Shown here one piece after another: positions 31,116 through 40,519 of a DNA stretch of 64,000 bases (within the stretch, counting starts at the first letter, position 1; each line of letters starts with the position of its first letter). Where the stretch lies: positions 6,864,501 through 6,928,500 of the forward strand of contig NZ_CP100604.1 of the NCBI RefSeq assembly GCF_031202265.1, written 5' to 3'. A program made the position numbers and the translations under genes. Origin of the DNA: Bradyrhizobium sp. Ash2021 (GTDB lineage Bacteria; Pseudomonadota; Alphaproteobacteria; Rhizobiales; Xanthobacteraceae). The notes beneath the pieces are model-generated. The model ran no database searches and was not told where the DNA came from. It worked only from the letters and a program-made list of their open reading frames with translations.

Positions 31116-32270
31116 ATGAACCAATGTATGAAGACTGAGATCGCGGCACGCGATGGCGATCTCCGGATCCTGCTGCTGCTTGGCATCGCGAACTGGTTTC
31201 TGTTTGTGGATCACGTTCCGCACAACGCGGTCAGCTCGCTGACCTTGCGGAATTTTGGATTTAGCGGCGCAACCGACCTGTTCGTATTCGTCGGCGGCTA
31301 TGCCGCGGCGATCATCTACGCGAAAAAAATGGTGGAACGCGGCTCTGTGGTGGGGGCGACCCGCATCTTCAAACGGCTATGGCAGCTTTACGCGGCCTAT
31401 GTCGTCCTGTTCGTGATCTATGTCGACCTGATCGGCTATGTCGCGGCACAGACCGCGGCACCCGACATCATCGCCGAATTCAACATTGCGGGATTCATTG
31501 ACCACCCGATCCGCACCTTGATTCGCGGCCTGCTGCTACAGGCCACACCGCTCAATCTAGACGTCTTGCAGCTGTTCATCGTGCTCATGGCTTTCCTCCC
31601 GATCGTCTTGATCGGCATGCTGCGCTGGCCGACCGTGACGCTGGCCGGATCGGCCGCGCTGTATGTCACGGCGCGCATATTTGACCGGAACCTATTGTCG
31701 TTTCCGGAGGGAGACTGGGTCTTCAATCCGCTTAGCTGGCAATTGCTGTTTGTGTTGGGTGCCTGGTTTGCGCTGAGCGGTGCCAGGCAGGCCCGCTTGA
31801 TCCGATCGATGCAGGGGCTTCCGGCACTGCGCATTGCGGCACTGCTCTATCTCTTGTTCGCGCTCGTGATCACCTCTGCCGGGAAGCTGCCCGCGTTGGC
31901 GGAAATGGTCCCGGATTCCCTGCTCAGTGCATTCCTGCCCAACGACAGGGAGAACCTGGCGCCTTACAGGGTGCTGCATCTGCTCGCCATGGCCTTCCTC
32001 TTTACGCTGGCGGTGCCGAGAGGCTGGCGCGGATTTCGGTGGCCGGTCCTGCAGCCGCTCATCAAATGCGGCGAAGAATGGCTGGCGGTGTTCTGCGCCG
32101 GCGTCTTTCTGTCGTTCGCCGCGCATTTTATCCTGATCACCGGGCCGAATTCACTCGCCATGCAGGTTCTCGTCAGCGCCGCCGGAATTTTGATGATGAC
32201 CGCCGTCGCTTACTACGTGTCGTGGTCCCGGCGGCAGGACTATAAATCCGCGCTTGGCGCGCGATCCTGA
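31116..32270 (+). CDS. opgC: OpgC-type membrane acyltransferase
   Basis: The product of about 384 residues has ten or so membrane segments and the OpgC start pattern DLRILLLLGIANWFLFVDHV, then SLTLRNFGFSGATDLFVFVGGYAAAI and PLSWQLLFVLGAWFAL. OpgC proteins add succinyl groups to osmoregulated periplasmic glucans at the inner membrane. Rhizobial genomes carry many such proteins, and the substrate of any one is uncertain. The ATG at 31116 or 31128 may start translation; neither has a strong ribosome site. There is no opgGH nearby. Confidence 0.8.
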   Translation: MNQCMKTEIAARDGDLRILLLLGIANWFLFVDHVPHNAVSSLTLRNFGFSGATDLFVFVGGYAAAIIYAKKMVERGSVVGATRIFKRLWQLYAAYVVLFVIYVDLIGYVAAQTAAPDIIAEFNIAGFIDHPIRTLIRGLLLQATPLNLDVLQLFIVLMAFLPIVLIGMLRWPTVTLAGSAALYVTARIFDRNLLSFPEGDWVFNPLSWQLLFVLGAWFALSGARQARLIRSMQGLPALRIAALLYLLFALVITSAGKLPALAEMVPDSLLSAFLPNDRENLAPYRVLHLLAMAFLFTLAVPRGWRGFRWPVLQPLIKCGEEWLAVFCAGVFLSFAAHFILITGPNSLAMQVLVSAAGILMMTAVAYYVSWSRRQDYKSALGARS

Positions 32271-32461
32271 CGGCCGAATGTCCGCGGTTCTCCGGCGGCA
32301 CAGCAACCGCCCGCGGCCAGCGCTGGTCGATCAATTTCTTGGCGACAGCGGATTTGTGCTGACCAAATTTTCGGCTGTCCAAAACGGCATTGCGAGCTAA
32401 GCTGCCGGCAGGCAGCCCGACCCTTCGCTGTCATCCTCGTAGATCTGATATCGGAGACTCC

Positions 32462-33916
32462 ATGCCCCTCCTCATCCGCGGTGGCACGGTAGTAAACCAC
32501 GATCTATCCCGTCGCGCGGACGTTCTCGTCGACGGCGAGACGATCCTGGCTATCGGTACCTCGATTGATCCGCCCAGGGGCGTAGAGCTGATCGATGCCG
32601 GCGGCTGCTATGTGATGCCGGGCGGCATCGATCCGCATACCCATCTTGAATTGCCGTTCATGGGCAGCGTGTCGGCCGACGACTTCGAGTGGGGAACGAA
32701 GGCCGCGCTTGCCGGCGGCACAACGATGGTGGTCGATTTCTGCATTCCCGACCCTGGGCAATCCATGCTCGCGGCATATCAGGACTGGCGGCGAAAATCC
32801 GAAAAGGCCGCCGCCGACTATGGTTTCCACATGGCGGTGACGTCGTGGTCGAAGCAGGTGTTCGACGAGATGGAGATTGTCGTCAAGACATACGGCATCA
32901 ACACCTTCAAGCACTTCATGGCCTACAAGGGCGCGCTGATGGTCAATGACGACGAGCTCTACAACTCGTTTGCACGCTGCGCCCATCTTGGCGCCATCCC
33001 GCTGGTCCATGCCGAAAATGGCGACGTCGTGGCCCGGATGCAGGAAGCGGTCCTAGCACGCGGCATTCTCGGCCCCGAGGGCCACGCCTATTCGCGTCCG
33101 CCGGAGGTCGAGGGCGAGGCGACCAACCGTGCCATCATGATCGCCGATATGACCGGCGCGCCGCTCTATGTCGTGCACACGAGCTGCCGCGAGGCGCATG
33201 AGGCGATCGCGCGAGCCCGCGCCAGCGGCAAACGCGTTTACGGCGAGCCGCTGATCCAACATCTGTTGCTCGACGCGACCGAATATGAAAACAGGGATTG
33301 GGATCATGCGGCCCGGCGCGTGATGTCGCCGCCATTTCGGGACAAGGTGCATCAGGACAGCCTGTGGGCCGGGCTGCAATCCGGTTCGCTTCAGGTGGTC
33401 GCGACCGACCACTGCGCGTTCACAACAGAGCAAAAGCGGGTCGGCACCGGCGATTTTCGCAAGATTCCCAACGGGACCGGCGGCCTCGAAGACCGCATGC
33501 CGGTGCTCTGGACTGCCGGCGTCAACACCGGCCGGTTGACGAAAGAAGAATTCGTCGCAGTGACGTCATCGAATATCGCCCGCATCCTCAATATCTACCC
33601 ACGAAAGGGTGCGGTCGCGGTCGGTTCGGACGCCGACATCGTCGTGTGGGATCCGACGGCGAGCAAGACCATCAGCGCCAAGGGTCAGCTCAGCCGCATC
33701 GACTATAACGTGTTCGAGGGTTACGCCTGCACGGGCGCGCCTGTTGCCACGTTGTCGCGCGGCAAGATCGCCTGGAAAGACGGCGACCTGCGTGCGGACA
33801 AGGGTGACGGCCGCTATATCGAGCGGCCGCCGTTTTCGCCGATTCACGTCGCCAATTCGACCTGGAAGTTGCAAACCGCGACCAACGCGGTGCGGCGCTC
33901 CGGCATAACGCCTTAG
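32462..33916 (+). CDS. hydA: Dihydropyrimidinase (D-hydantoinase family)
   Basis: The 484-residue amidohydrolase has all metal-site elements: DPHTHLELPF (HxH, about residues 60-69), the carbamylated lysine in HFMAYKGALMV (about 153), LVHAENGDVV and VVHTSCREAH (single histidines) and the aspartate in VATDHCAFT (about 318). It opens dihydrouracil/dihydrothymine or 5-substituted hydantoins. The start at 32462 is the family start; the open frame extends 24 codons upstream. There are no other reductive pyrimidine genes next to it. Confidence 0.9.
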   Translation: MPLLIRGGTVVNHDLSRRADVLVDGETILAIGTSIDPPRGVELIDAGGCYVMPGGIDPHTHLELPFMGSVSADDFEWGTKAALAGGTTMVVDFCIPDPGQSMLAAYQDWRRKSEKAAADYGFHMAVTSWSKQVFDEMEIVVKTYGINTFKHFMAYKGALMVNDDELYNSFARCAHLGAIPLVHAENGDVVARMQEAVLARGILGPEGHAYSRPPEVEGEATNRAIMIADMTGAPLYVVHTSCREAHEAIARARASGKRVYGEPLIQHLLLDATEYENRDWDHAARRVMSPPFRDKVHQDSLWAGLQSGSLQVVATDHCAFTTEQKRVGTGDFRKIPNGTGGLEDRMPVLWTAGVNTGRLTKEEFVAVTSSNIARILNIYPRKGAVAVGSDADIVVWDPTASKTISAKGQLSRIDYNVFEGYACTGAPVATLSRGKIAWKDGDLRADKGDGRYIERPPFSPIHVANSTWKLQTATNAVRRSGITP

Positions 33917-33928
33917 GCGTTGAGTTTC

Positions 33929-34957
33929 TCAAACCGCCTGCGCCACGCGTTCCCGCACTGCCGGCAGCACCTCACGGGCAAAGATGCCGGCAGAATGCAA
34001 CACCTCCTCATGCCTGAGATCGCCGAAGGAAAATTGGCTGATGAAATAATTCGCCCCCGCTTCCTCCGTCATCGTTCTCACCTGCGCGCGGATGGTGCCC
34101 GGTGATCCCGCGATCGCGCCGCCGTTCTGCACGACCGTATCGAAATCTTCGGGTATTCGGGCATAGCGTGGCTGGGTGCCATGCTTTTTCCAAAGCTTCA
34201 TGAAGCTGGCGTAAAACACCGGCCAGGCACGGCGGCCGAGTTCCGTCGCTTCGCGATCGGTGTCGGCCGCAACGACGAAACGGTTGATCCCAAGCAACGG
34301 CAATTCATCCAGGGAATTTCCGGCTGCCGCCCATTCAGCGCGATAGCGGTCGGTGATCTCGCGCACACGCTGCAGCGGCCCGCCGCAGACGACATTGATC
34401 CGGTGTTGTGCTGGCCATGCCGCTCCCTCCGGCACCGGGACCGCGTACCACACCGGCGGATGCGGAAGCTGCGCCGGCTTCATGTCAATCGGCACATTTT
34501 CAAATACGTAATGCTTGCCTTTGAAATTCACTTCGGCCTGCGTCAGCGCCTGCATGACGACGGTATAGGCCTCGACATACATCGCCTGTGCCTGGTCCGG
34601 GTCGACGCCAAAATATTGCAGTTCATGCGGCGACGCGCCGCGGCCGATACCGACCTCGACGCGGCCGCCACTCAGATGGTCGAGCATGCAGATTTCTTCG
34701 GCGAGCCGCAGCGGATGATGCGCGGGCAGCACATAGACCAGCGCACCCAAACGAAGGTGTTCGGTGCGCTGTGCGACCGCCGCCAGGAACACGCTCGGCG
34801 ACGGCGTCAGATTGAGCGGCGTCGAGTGATGTTCGCTCATGTGGTAGGTGCGAAATCCCGCCCGGTCGTAGAATTCGATCAGTTGCAGCCGGCGTTCGTA
34901 TTGTTCGCCGAGCGGGTACGGCCCGTGGTCGTTCTGATCGAATATCCCGAACTGCAT
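33929..34957 (-). CDS. LLM class flavin-dependent oxidoreductase
   Basis: The 342-residue product is a bacterial luciferase-like TIM barrel: MQFGIFDQNDHGPYPLGEQY, a middle EHHSTPLNLTPSPSVFLAAV, LAEEICMLDHLSGGRVEVGI and GRGASPHELQYFGVD. It uses reduced FMN from a separate reductase; no reductase is adjacent. The substrate is unknown. The start at 34957 is the conserved MQFG; the extension upstream to 34990 lacks support. It converges on the dihydropyrimidinase gene, stops 12 bp apart. Confidence 0.87.
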   Translation of the reverse strand: MQFGIFDQNDHGPYPLGEQYERRLQLIEFYDRAGFRTYHMSEHHSTPLNLTPSPSVFLAAVAQRTEHLRLGALVYVLPAHHPLRLAEEICMLDHLSGGRVEVGIGRGASPHELQYFGVDPDQAQAMYVEAYTVVMQALTQAEVNFKGKHYVFENVPIDMKPAQLPHPPVWYAVPVPEGAAWPAQHRINVVCGGPLQRVREITDRYRAEWAAAGNSLDELPLLGINRFVVAADTDREATELGRRAWPVFYASFMKLWKKHGTQPRYARIPEDFDTVVQNGGAIAGSPGTIRAQVRTMTEEAGANYFISQFSFGDLRHEEVLHSAGIFAREVLPAVRERVAQAV

Positions 34958-35109
34958 TGTACCACCCCATCGACGTCTTTTACGGGCCACGCTGACATAA
35001 GCGGCGGCCGGTGCGTCGTCGGATGGTTTTACATCGACAAGTCTCGATCTACCAGCATCGAGATCAGGCCGCCTTGCCCGCCTCCATCGGCCGCCTGGTG
35101 TCCCCCTCC

Positions 35110-36414
35110 CTAGTCCACCGGAAAAGCACGATTCAGCCGCGCCTCGCTGTCGTGCAGCATCGCAGGATCAAGCTTTCCCCGGCCGAACGCGTCCGAGGCG
35201 CAGGCAAAGATACGATAGAACTGCGCGCCGTCGTAAGCGACCAGCAGCAGATCCACCCCGGCGTTGAGCGCCTCCACCACCGCCGTGCAGACGTTGTGTT
35301 GATAGATCGCGCCCATCACCAGATCGTCGGTGATGACGACGCCCTGATAATTCCATTTCCTGCGAATGATCCCGTCGACCACAGCCTTCGAATGCGACGC
35401 CGCCCGATCCGGATCGATTGTCGTCAGCGTGACATGCCCGACCATCAGTTGCGCTTTTGAAGCCGCCAGAACCTCCCTGAAGGGACGCCAGTCGGAGGCT
35501 TCAAGCTCCTCTACCGGCGTATCGAGATCGGCGTTGAAGTGATGCGTGTCAGTACGAACGCGTCCCAATCCCGGAAAATGCTTCACGGTGGCGCCGACGC
35601 CGGACGCTTCAAGACCGCGAATATAGGCCCGCGCGATTTCGCTGACCGTGGCCGGATCGCTTGAAATGGACCGATAGCCGATCAGCGTATTGAAGTCGAA
35701 GCGATTGCGTTTCAGTTCCGGGCGAAGGTCCAGCACCGGCGCAAAATTGAGCGTGACGCCGAGCGAAGCCAGCCCCTCGCCGTGAATCCGCCCGAACTCC
35801 GTTGCCTTCTCGGCGCGAATATCAGGCGGGAGATTCGCCAGGGTCGATAGCGCCGGCAAACTGGCCAAGGGCGGCGACAGATGCGAAACGATGCCACCTT
35901 CCTGGTCGGCCGCGACCGTCAACGGCGGCAGGCCCGCGGCGCGCCGCTTGTCTTGAAGCGCGGCGATTTCAGCTTTAAGCGTCTCCGCCGTCTTCCCGTT
36001 AGCGTTATGTTTGGTGATGTAAATACCGGCGATCAGGCCCTTCTCGGCCAACGTCGCCACCTCGTCGAACGACGAATAGCCCACGAGGAAATGCTTTCCG
36101 AGGCTGCGCGCCTGCGCGGTATCGGTTTGCAGCACGTTTCGCTTGCGAACCTCGAAGAAAACATGCGCGCCCAGCATCGCCAATGACGGCAAACACCACA
36201 TCAGGACGAGCAGTTTTCCTGCGATCCTTCGCCTGCTCCAGTAGCCGCGACGGATCAAGACAGCGAAAGCAGCCAGACTCGTCACGGTGAGAACGACGTT
36301 TCCGGAGCCTCGTAGCGCGATCAAATAGGGATCGTTCTTGTTGGCTGCGGCGAAAACGAAAACCAGTCCGGCGAACCAGACCAGGATGACGCCGACACGT
36401 CTGAGGATTTGCAT
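35110..36414 (-). CDS. Membrane-anchored GH3 beta-N-acetylhexosaminidase-like protein
   Basis: After three N-terminal hydrophobic segments (VGVILVWFAGLVFVFAA, VVLTVTSLAAFAVLI, LLVLMWCLPSLAMLGAHVFF) the rest is a NagZ-like glycoside hydrolase 3 domain: TVAADQEGGIVSHL, the acid/base loop KHFPGLGRVRTDTHH and the nucleophile in GVVITDDLVMGAI. NagZ releases GlcNAc from muropeptides in the cytosol. The membrane anchor here is unusual and suggests periplasmic action on cell-wall or glucan material. Start uncertain: ATG 36414 precedes helix 1 directly; a GTG at 36495 and an ATG at 36474 are in frame. Confidence 0.78.
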   Translation of the reverse strand: MQILRRVGVILVWFAGLVFVFAAANKNDPYLIALRGSGNVVLTVTSLAAFAVLIRRGYWSRRRIAGKLLVLMWCLPSLAMLGAHVFFEVRKRNVLQTDTAQARSLGKHFLVGYSSFDEVATLAEKGLIAGIYITKHNANGKTAETLKAEIAALQDKRRAAGLPPLTVAADQEGGIVSHLSPPLASLPALSTLANLPPDIRAEKATEFGRIHGEGLASLGVTLNFAPVLDLRPELKRNRFDFNTLIGYRSISSDPATVSEIARAYIRGLEASGVGATVKHFPGLGRVRTDTHHFNADLDTPVEELEASDWRPFREVLAASKAQLMVGHVTLTTIDPDRAASHSKAVVDGIIRRKWNYQGVVITDDLVMGAIYQHNVCTAVVEALNAGVDLLLVAYDGAQFYRIFACASDAFGRGKLDPAMLHDSEARLNRAFPVD

Positions 36415-36706
36415 GAAGGTGACGGTGCTTCCGTGTGACCGGGCGGGACCATCGCCCGTATCAAACTTGCCCATCCGGCGCGAGCGCGTAACCACGTCTG
36501 CACAGAATCTGCATGAAAATCCTGAACTCTTGCAGACAGCCTTCCAGTCAATTGCACAATGCCAATCGATAGTTCGTCCTGCAAACCAGGAATGCGGTCA
36601 TCGAATGCCTGTTCCTTCACGATTAGCCAATGACGGGTGGTGGCTCTGCGACAACCCTTCGTTCGCATTGGTTCACAATATTCCCCTCCCGATAGATAGC
36701 GCGAAA

Positions 36707-38194
36707 ATGACGAGCTTCTCCACGGCGGAGTCCGACGTCCGGTCCGCTCAAGAAGACATCTTCCCGGTTAAACTGACGATCGCCCTCTGTCTGACCGCCC
36801 TGGCCGACGGGCTGTTCTACGGCGAGAAAATTGGAATATCGGCCGTCGTTTTTGCGTTAGCTGTGACCTGCGGATCGCTGCTCGCCAATTTCTCTCGCTT
36901 GAACGAAAAGCAGACGTTGTTGGCCGGTGTCCTCGTCATCGCCGGCCTTGTACCTGCCGTCGAGGAATTCAACGCCGTCTCGCTGTGTTTGATTGTGCTG
37001 GCGCTCGGGGTTGGCCTCCTGCTGACAACCGGCCGCGAACAGGTTGGTCTGGCAGACCGGGCCGCGGCCCTATGTGACCTGCTTCTGATCGGTCCATTCC
37101 GGTTTTTCCGGGACGCCATCGGCATGTTCAATCTCCCGGCGCTGACGACCGGTCTCACCGTATGGTTCATTCCGCTGTTTTTCGGAAGCATCTTTGCAGC
37201 CCTGCTCGTCTCGGCGAATCCATTACTGGAGAAATGGATCAACCTGATGAATCCGGGCAACGCCGCGTCTTATGTCAATTTCGGAAGAGTGCTGTTCTGG
37301 GCCGTGGCGCTATCGGTCGTTTGGCCGTTCATTCATGTCTGGTGGCGCAAGAAAGCCGAGGTTATGGAAACTCCGGCCGAAGCCATCGAGCACGAACACG
37401 AAAGGCTGTCCGATTTTTCCGGCTTCCTCGGTGTTGCGACCATCCTGCGTTCGCTGATCCTGTTTAATTTGCTGTTTGCGGTCCAGACCCTTCTCGACGC
37501 GATCTTTCTTTGGGGAAATGCGGCGTTGCCCGCCGATATCACCTACGCGGCCTATGCGCATCGCGGCGCCTATCCCTTGATCCTTACGGCGCTGCTGGCA
37601 GCAGGCTTCGTCCTGGTGGCGATGAGACCGGGCGGTCCGGCCGAACGATCGAAGGTGATCCGGCCGCTGGTCTATCTGTGGGTGGCGCAGAACGTCCTGC
37701 TGATGGCTTCCTCCATACTTCGCCTTGGCCTCTATGTGCAGATTTACTTGCTGACCTATTGGCGCGTCGCGGCGTTCATCTGGATGCTGCTGGTCGCACT
37801 GGGGCTTCTACTCATTGTTGCCCGTATCATCCTGCACAGATCCAACGATTGGCTGATCCGTGCGAACCTCATCGCCCTGACGGCAACGCTCTACATCTGC
37901 TCATTGATCAATTTCGCCGCCATTATTGCCGACTACGATGTCAGCCATGGCCACGAAGCGTCCGGCCAGGGCGTCCAGATCGACATGAACTATCTGGTTC
38001 AGCTTGGGCCCCAGGCGTTACCGGCCATCGATAGGGCGATTCAGCTTCGCGGCGCCGACCCTAATCTTGTTTCCCGCCGTAATTGTCTTGTAGAACAACA
38101 ACGTAGGGAAATGGCTTCCTGGCATTCCTGGGGTTTTCGGCGCTGGCGGCTGCAGCGCTTCCTCGACGACCACCGGAAGACCCCGGCAAGCTGA
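36707..38194 (+). CDS. DUF4173-like multi-spanning membrane protein
   Basis: The product of about 495 residues has a dozen or so hydrophobic segments and a cytoplasmic-looking loop (VWWRKKAEVMETPAEAIEHE). It fits DUF4173, which in rhizobia often precedes a response regulator and histidine kinase, as here (23 bp to the regulator). The C-terminal part WRLQRFLDDHRKTPAS is basic. The long open frame upstream (to 36338) crosses the divergent promoter region and is not coding. Its role is unknown; it may be the target or the sensor partner of the two-component system. Confidence 0.7.
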   Translation: MTSFSTAESDVRSAQEDIFPVKLTIALCLTALADGLFYGEKIGISAVVFALAVTCGSLLANFSRLNEKQTLLAGVLVIAGLVPAVEEFNAVSLCLIVLALGVGLLLTTGREQVGLADRAAALCDLLLIGPFRFFRDAIGMFNLPALTTGLTVWFIPLFFGSIFAALLVSANPLLEKWINLMNPGNAASYVNFGRVLFWAVALSVVWPFIHVWWRKKAEVMETPAEAIEHEHERLSDFSGFLGVATILRSLILFNLLFAVQTLLDAIFLWGNAALPADITYAAYAHRGAYPLILTALLAAGFVLVAMRPGGPAERSKVIRPLVYLWVAQNVLLMASSILRLGLYVQIYLLTYWRVAAFIWMLLVALGLLLIVARIILHRSNDWLIRANLIALTATLYICSLINFAAIIADYDVSHGHEASGQGVQIDMNYLVQLGPQALPAIDRAIQLRGADPNLVSRRNCLVEQQRREMASWHSWGFRRWRLQRFLDDHRKTPAS

Positions 38195-38217
38195 CGACTT
38201 TCGGCCCGGAGAGACGT

Positions 38218-38850
38218 TTGACGCACCGCATCCTCATCGTTGACGACGACCTGCACATTCGCGAGGTGATCCGTGTCGCCCTCAAGAAGGCCGGCATGAC
38301 CACATTCGAGGCGCGCGACGGCAAGGAAGCCTTGACCCGCTTCGCTGCCGACAGGCCGGATCTCATCATTCTGGATATCGGCATGCCCGAATTCGACGGA
38401 TTGGACGTCTGCCGCGAGGTCCGAAAATCCTCCGACGTTCCGATCCTGTTTCTTTCGGCCCGCGACGATGAAATCGACCGCGTGCTCGGCCTCGAGATCG
38501 GCGGCGACGACTACGTCACCAAGCCTTTCAGCCCGCGTGAGCTCGTCGCGCGGGTAAACGTCATCTTGCGCCGCATGGCCGCTCGCGGACCGGATGCGAA
38601 GACGACGTCGGCGGCGCTTTCGCAAGGCAGGCTATCCGTCGATCCGGAGCAGCACGTCGCGGCGTTCTCGGGCACGCCGCTTCGCCTGACGGCCATCGAA
38701 TTCGGAATCCTGAGGGCATTTCTGACAAGGCCGACCGCGGTTTTCAATCGCGAGCAGATCATGACGGCGGCCTATCACTTCAATATCCAGGTTTCGGACC
38801 GCACCATCGACAGCCATATTCGCAATATCCGCGCCAAGCTGCCGCCGTGA
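38218..38850 (+). CDS. OmpR-type response regulator with C-terminal frameshift
   Basis: The receiver domain is complete (ILIVDDDLHIREV, phosphoacceptor aspartate in LIILDIGMPEFDG at about residue 58, KPFSPRELVARV), and the winged helix runs to FNIQVSDRTIDSHIRNIRAK. Then the frame ends with LPP and stop. In the next frame the expected tail follows at once (VNCDNVIETIHGVGFKLGR) and would stop at 38919-38921, overlapping the kinase ATG as ATGA. One base is therefore missing near 38840 relative to a normal gene. TTG start at 38218 with GGAGAG upstream. If the shift is real, DNA binding is probably lost; a sequencing error is equally possible. Confidence 0.82.
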   Translation: MTHRILIVDDDLHIREVIRVALKKAGMTTFEARDGKEALTRFAADRPDLIILDIGMPEFDGLDVCREVRKSSDVPILFLSARDDEIDRVLGLEIGGDDYVTKPFSPRELVARVNVILRRMAARGPDAKTTSAALSQGRLSVDPEQHVAAFSGTPLRLTAIEFGILRAFLTRPTAVFNREQIMTAAYHFNIQVSDRTIDSHIRNIRAKLPP

Positions 38851-38917
38851 ACTGCGACAACGTGATCGAGACGATCCACGGTGTCGGCTTCAAGCTCGGG
38901 CGATGCGAGCCACAGGC

Positions 38918-40507
38918 ATGATGAAACCGAGGAACGAAAAATGGCGACCGTCGCTGGGCCTGGTCATTTTTGCCGTGCTGGCATCGGTGGCCGCGCTGCC
39001 TCTGGTCGGACTTTTCTTTTTCCGCCTCTATGACAACCAGCTTATTCACCAGACCCAGGCCGAGTTGATCGCTCAAAGCCGGGTGCTGGCAGCGGTCTTC
39101 GCACGCGAAGTGGAAAGCCGCCTCGACGCCGGGATCGTTCTCGGCGCTGAAACTCCGCTGGGGGCACGCCGTGATCCGGAAGAGCAGGTCACCCCGATCC
39201 GGCCTGCGCTCGATCTGGCCGGCAATGACCTGCTGCGACGACGGCCTGATGCGCTTGCCGCCAGCGCGCCGGCCGATCCGGCCTACGTCGAGATCGGCGC
39301 ACGGCTGATGCCGATCATTCTGGAGACGCAGAAGGTCACGCTCGCCGGATTTCGGATTCTCGATCCGCGCGGCGTCGTAATTGCCGGGCGGCAGGAAATG
39401 GGGCAATCGCTCGCCCATATCGAGGAAGTCGCAACCGCGCTGCAGGGACAGTATCGCGCGGCATTGCGGATCCGGGTTCCGGACAAGCCCCCTCCCCCGA
39501 TCTATTCCATCAGCCGTGGCGTCGGCGTTCACGTATTTTCGGCGATGCCCGTGATCGTCAACAACCGGGTTGCCGGCGTCATCTACACATCGCGAACACC
39601 GAGCAATATCTTCGATCATCTTTATCAGGAGCGCGGCAAGTTCATCCTGGCAGGTTTGGCCGTCATTTTCGCGACCATCATCATCGGCCTGGTCTTTTCC
39701 CGGACCATCACCCAGCCGATGCGCGAACTGATCGATCGCGCCGCGCGTATCAGCCGCGGCGATGGCGATGCGTTTCAGCCACTCGCGCATTACGGTACGC
39801 GCGAATTTGCGCAATTGTCGCAAAGCTTCCTGGACATGGCGGAGCAATTGTCGCGACGGTCGGATTATATTGCGATCTTCTCGTCGCACCTCACCCACGA
39901 ATTGAAATCGCCGCTGACGTCGATCAAGGGCGCGGCCGAGCTCCTGCTCGACTCGCTGCAGAGCAAGTCCGACAATCTCACGCGGATGGAACAGAAGAAC
40001 TTCGTGTCGAACATTCTGGGCGACACCGAGCGCCTGGAGGCGATGACTCAGCGGCTGCGCGAGTTGGCCCGCGCCGAAACCGCTCCGCAAAACGAGCACA
40101 CTGAACTAGGGCTGGTAGTCGGGGGGCTGAAAAGCCGGTTCCCGACGCGCGCCATCGACGCAAACGGCTGCCTCGAACGTTCGATCGGCATGTCCAGCGA
40201 AACGGCCCTGATCGTCCTGTCACATCTGACCGACAATGCAATCCGTCACAATGCGAAACATGTGCGGCTGGAAGCGGTCGGTGAGGATACGACGGTCAGG
40301 ATGACCGTGAGCAATGACGGCGACCCGATTTCCGAACCAAACCGGGAAAAGATATTCGACGCCTTTTTCACGACGCGCCGCGATACCGGCGGCACGGGAA
40401 TGGGGCTCGCGATCGTGCAAGCCGTCATGACCAGCCACGGCGGATGGATCCGGCTGCTGCCGTCGGACAAGGGCGTTGCGTTCGAGCTCCAGTTTCCGGT
40501 CGGCTGA
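38918..40507 (+). CDS. HAMP-domain sensor histidine kinase
   Basis: The 529-residue product has helix 1 (LVIFAVLASVAALPLVGLFF), a periplasmic sensor of about 200 residues, helix 2 (FILAGLAVIFATIIIGLVFS), a HAMP domain (RTITQPMRELIDRAARISRG), the H-box SSHLTHELKSPLTSIKG (phosphorylated histidine at about residue 328) and an ATPase with N-box DNAIRHNAKHV and G-boxes NDGDPISEP and GGTGMGLAIVQAV. Its ATG overlaps the intended stop of the response regulator, so the two were coupled. The signal is unknown; the partner is the regulator at 38218. Confidence 0.9.
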   Translation: MMKPRNEKWRPSLGLVIFAVLASVAALPLVGLFFFRLYDNQLIHQTQAELIAQSRVLAAVFAREVESRLDAGIVLGAETPLGARRDPEEQVTPIRPALDLAGNDLLRRRPDALAASAPADPAYVEIGARLMPIILETQKVTLAGFRILDPRGVVIAGRQEMGQSLAHIEEVATALQGQYRAALRIRVPDKPPPPIYSISRGVGVHVFSAMPVIVNNRVAGVIYTSRTPSNIFDHLYQERGKFILAGLAVIFATIIIGLVFSRTITQPMRELIDRAARISRGDGDAFQPLAHYGTREFAQLSQSFLDMAEQLSRRSDYIAIFSSHLTHELKSPLTSIKGAAELLLDSLQSKSDNLTRMEQKNFVSNILGDTERLEAMTQRLRELARAETAPQNEHTELGLVVGGLKSRFPTRAIDANGCLERSIGMSSETALIVLSHLTDNAIRHNAKHVRLEAVGEDTTVRMTVSNDGDPISEPNREKIFDAFFTTRRDTGGTGMGLAIVQAVMTSHGGWIRLLPSDKGVAFELQFPVG

Positions 40508-40519
40508 GATTCTATAGCC

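Noticed and set aside
36338..36706. N-terminal 123-codon extension of the DUF4173-like protein.
   Set aside because: It overlaps the start of the divergent GH3 gene and is not hydrophobic; the ATG at 36707 starts the conserved part.
38836..38850. Programmed -1 ribosomal frameshifting in the response regulator.
   Set aside because: A -1 shift would restore the tail, but there is no X-XXY-YYZ slippery heptamer or stop-proximal stimulator that I can see; mutation or sequencing error is simpler.
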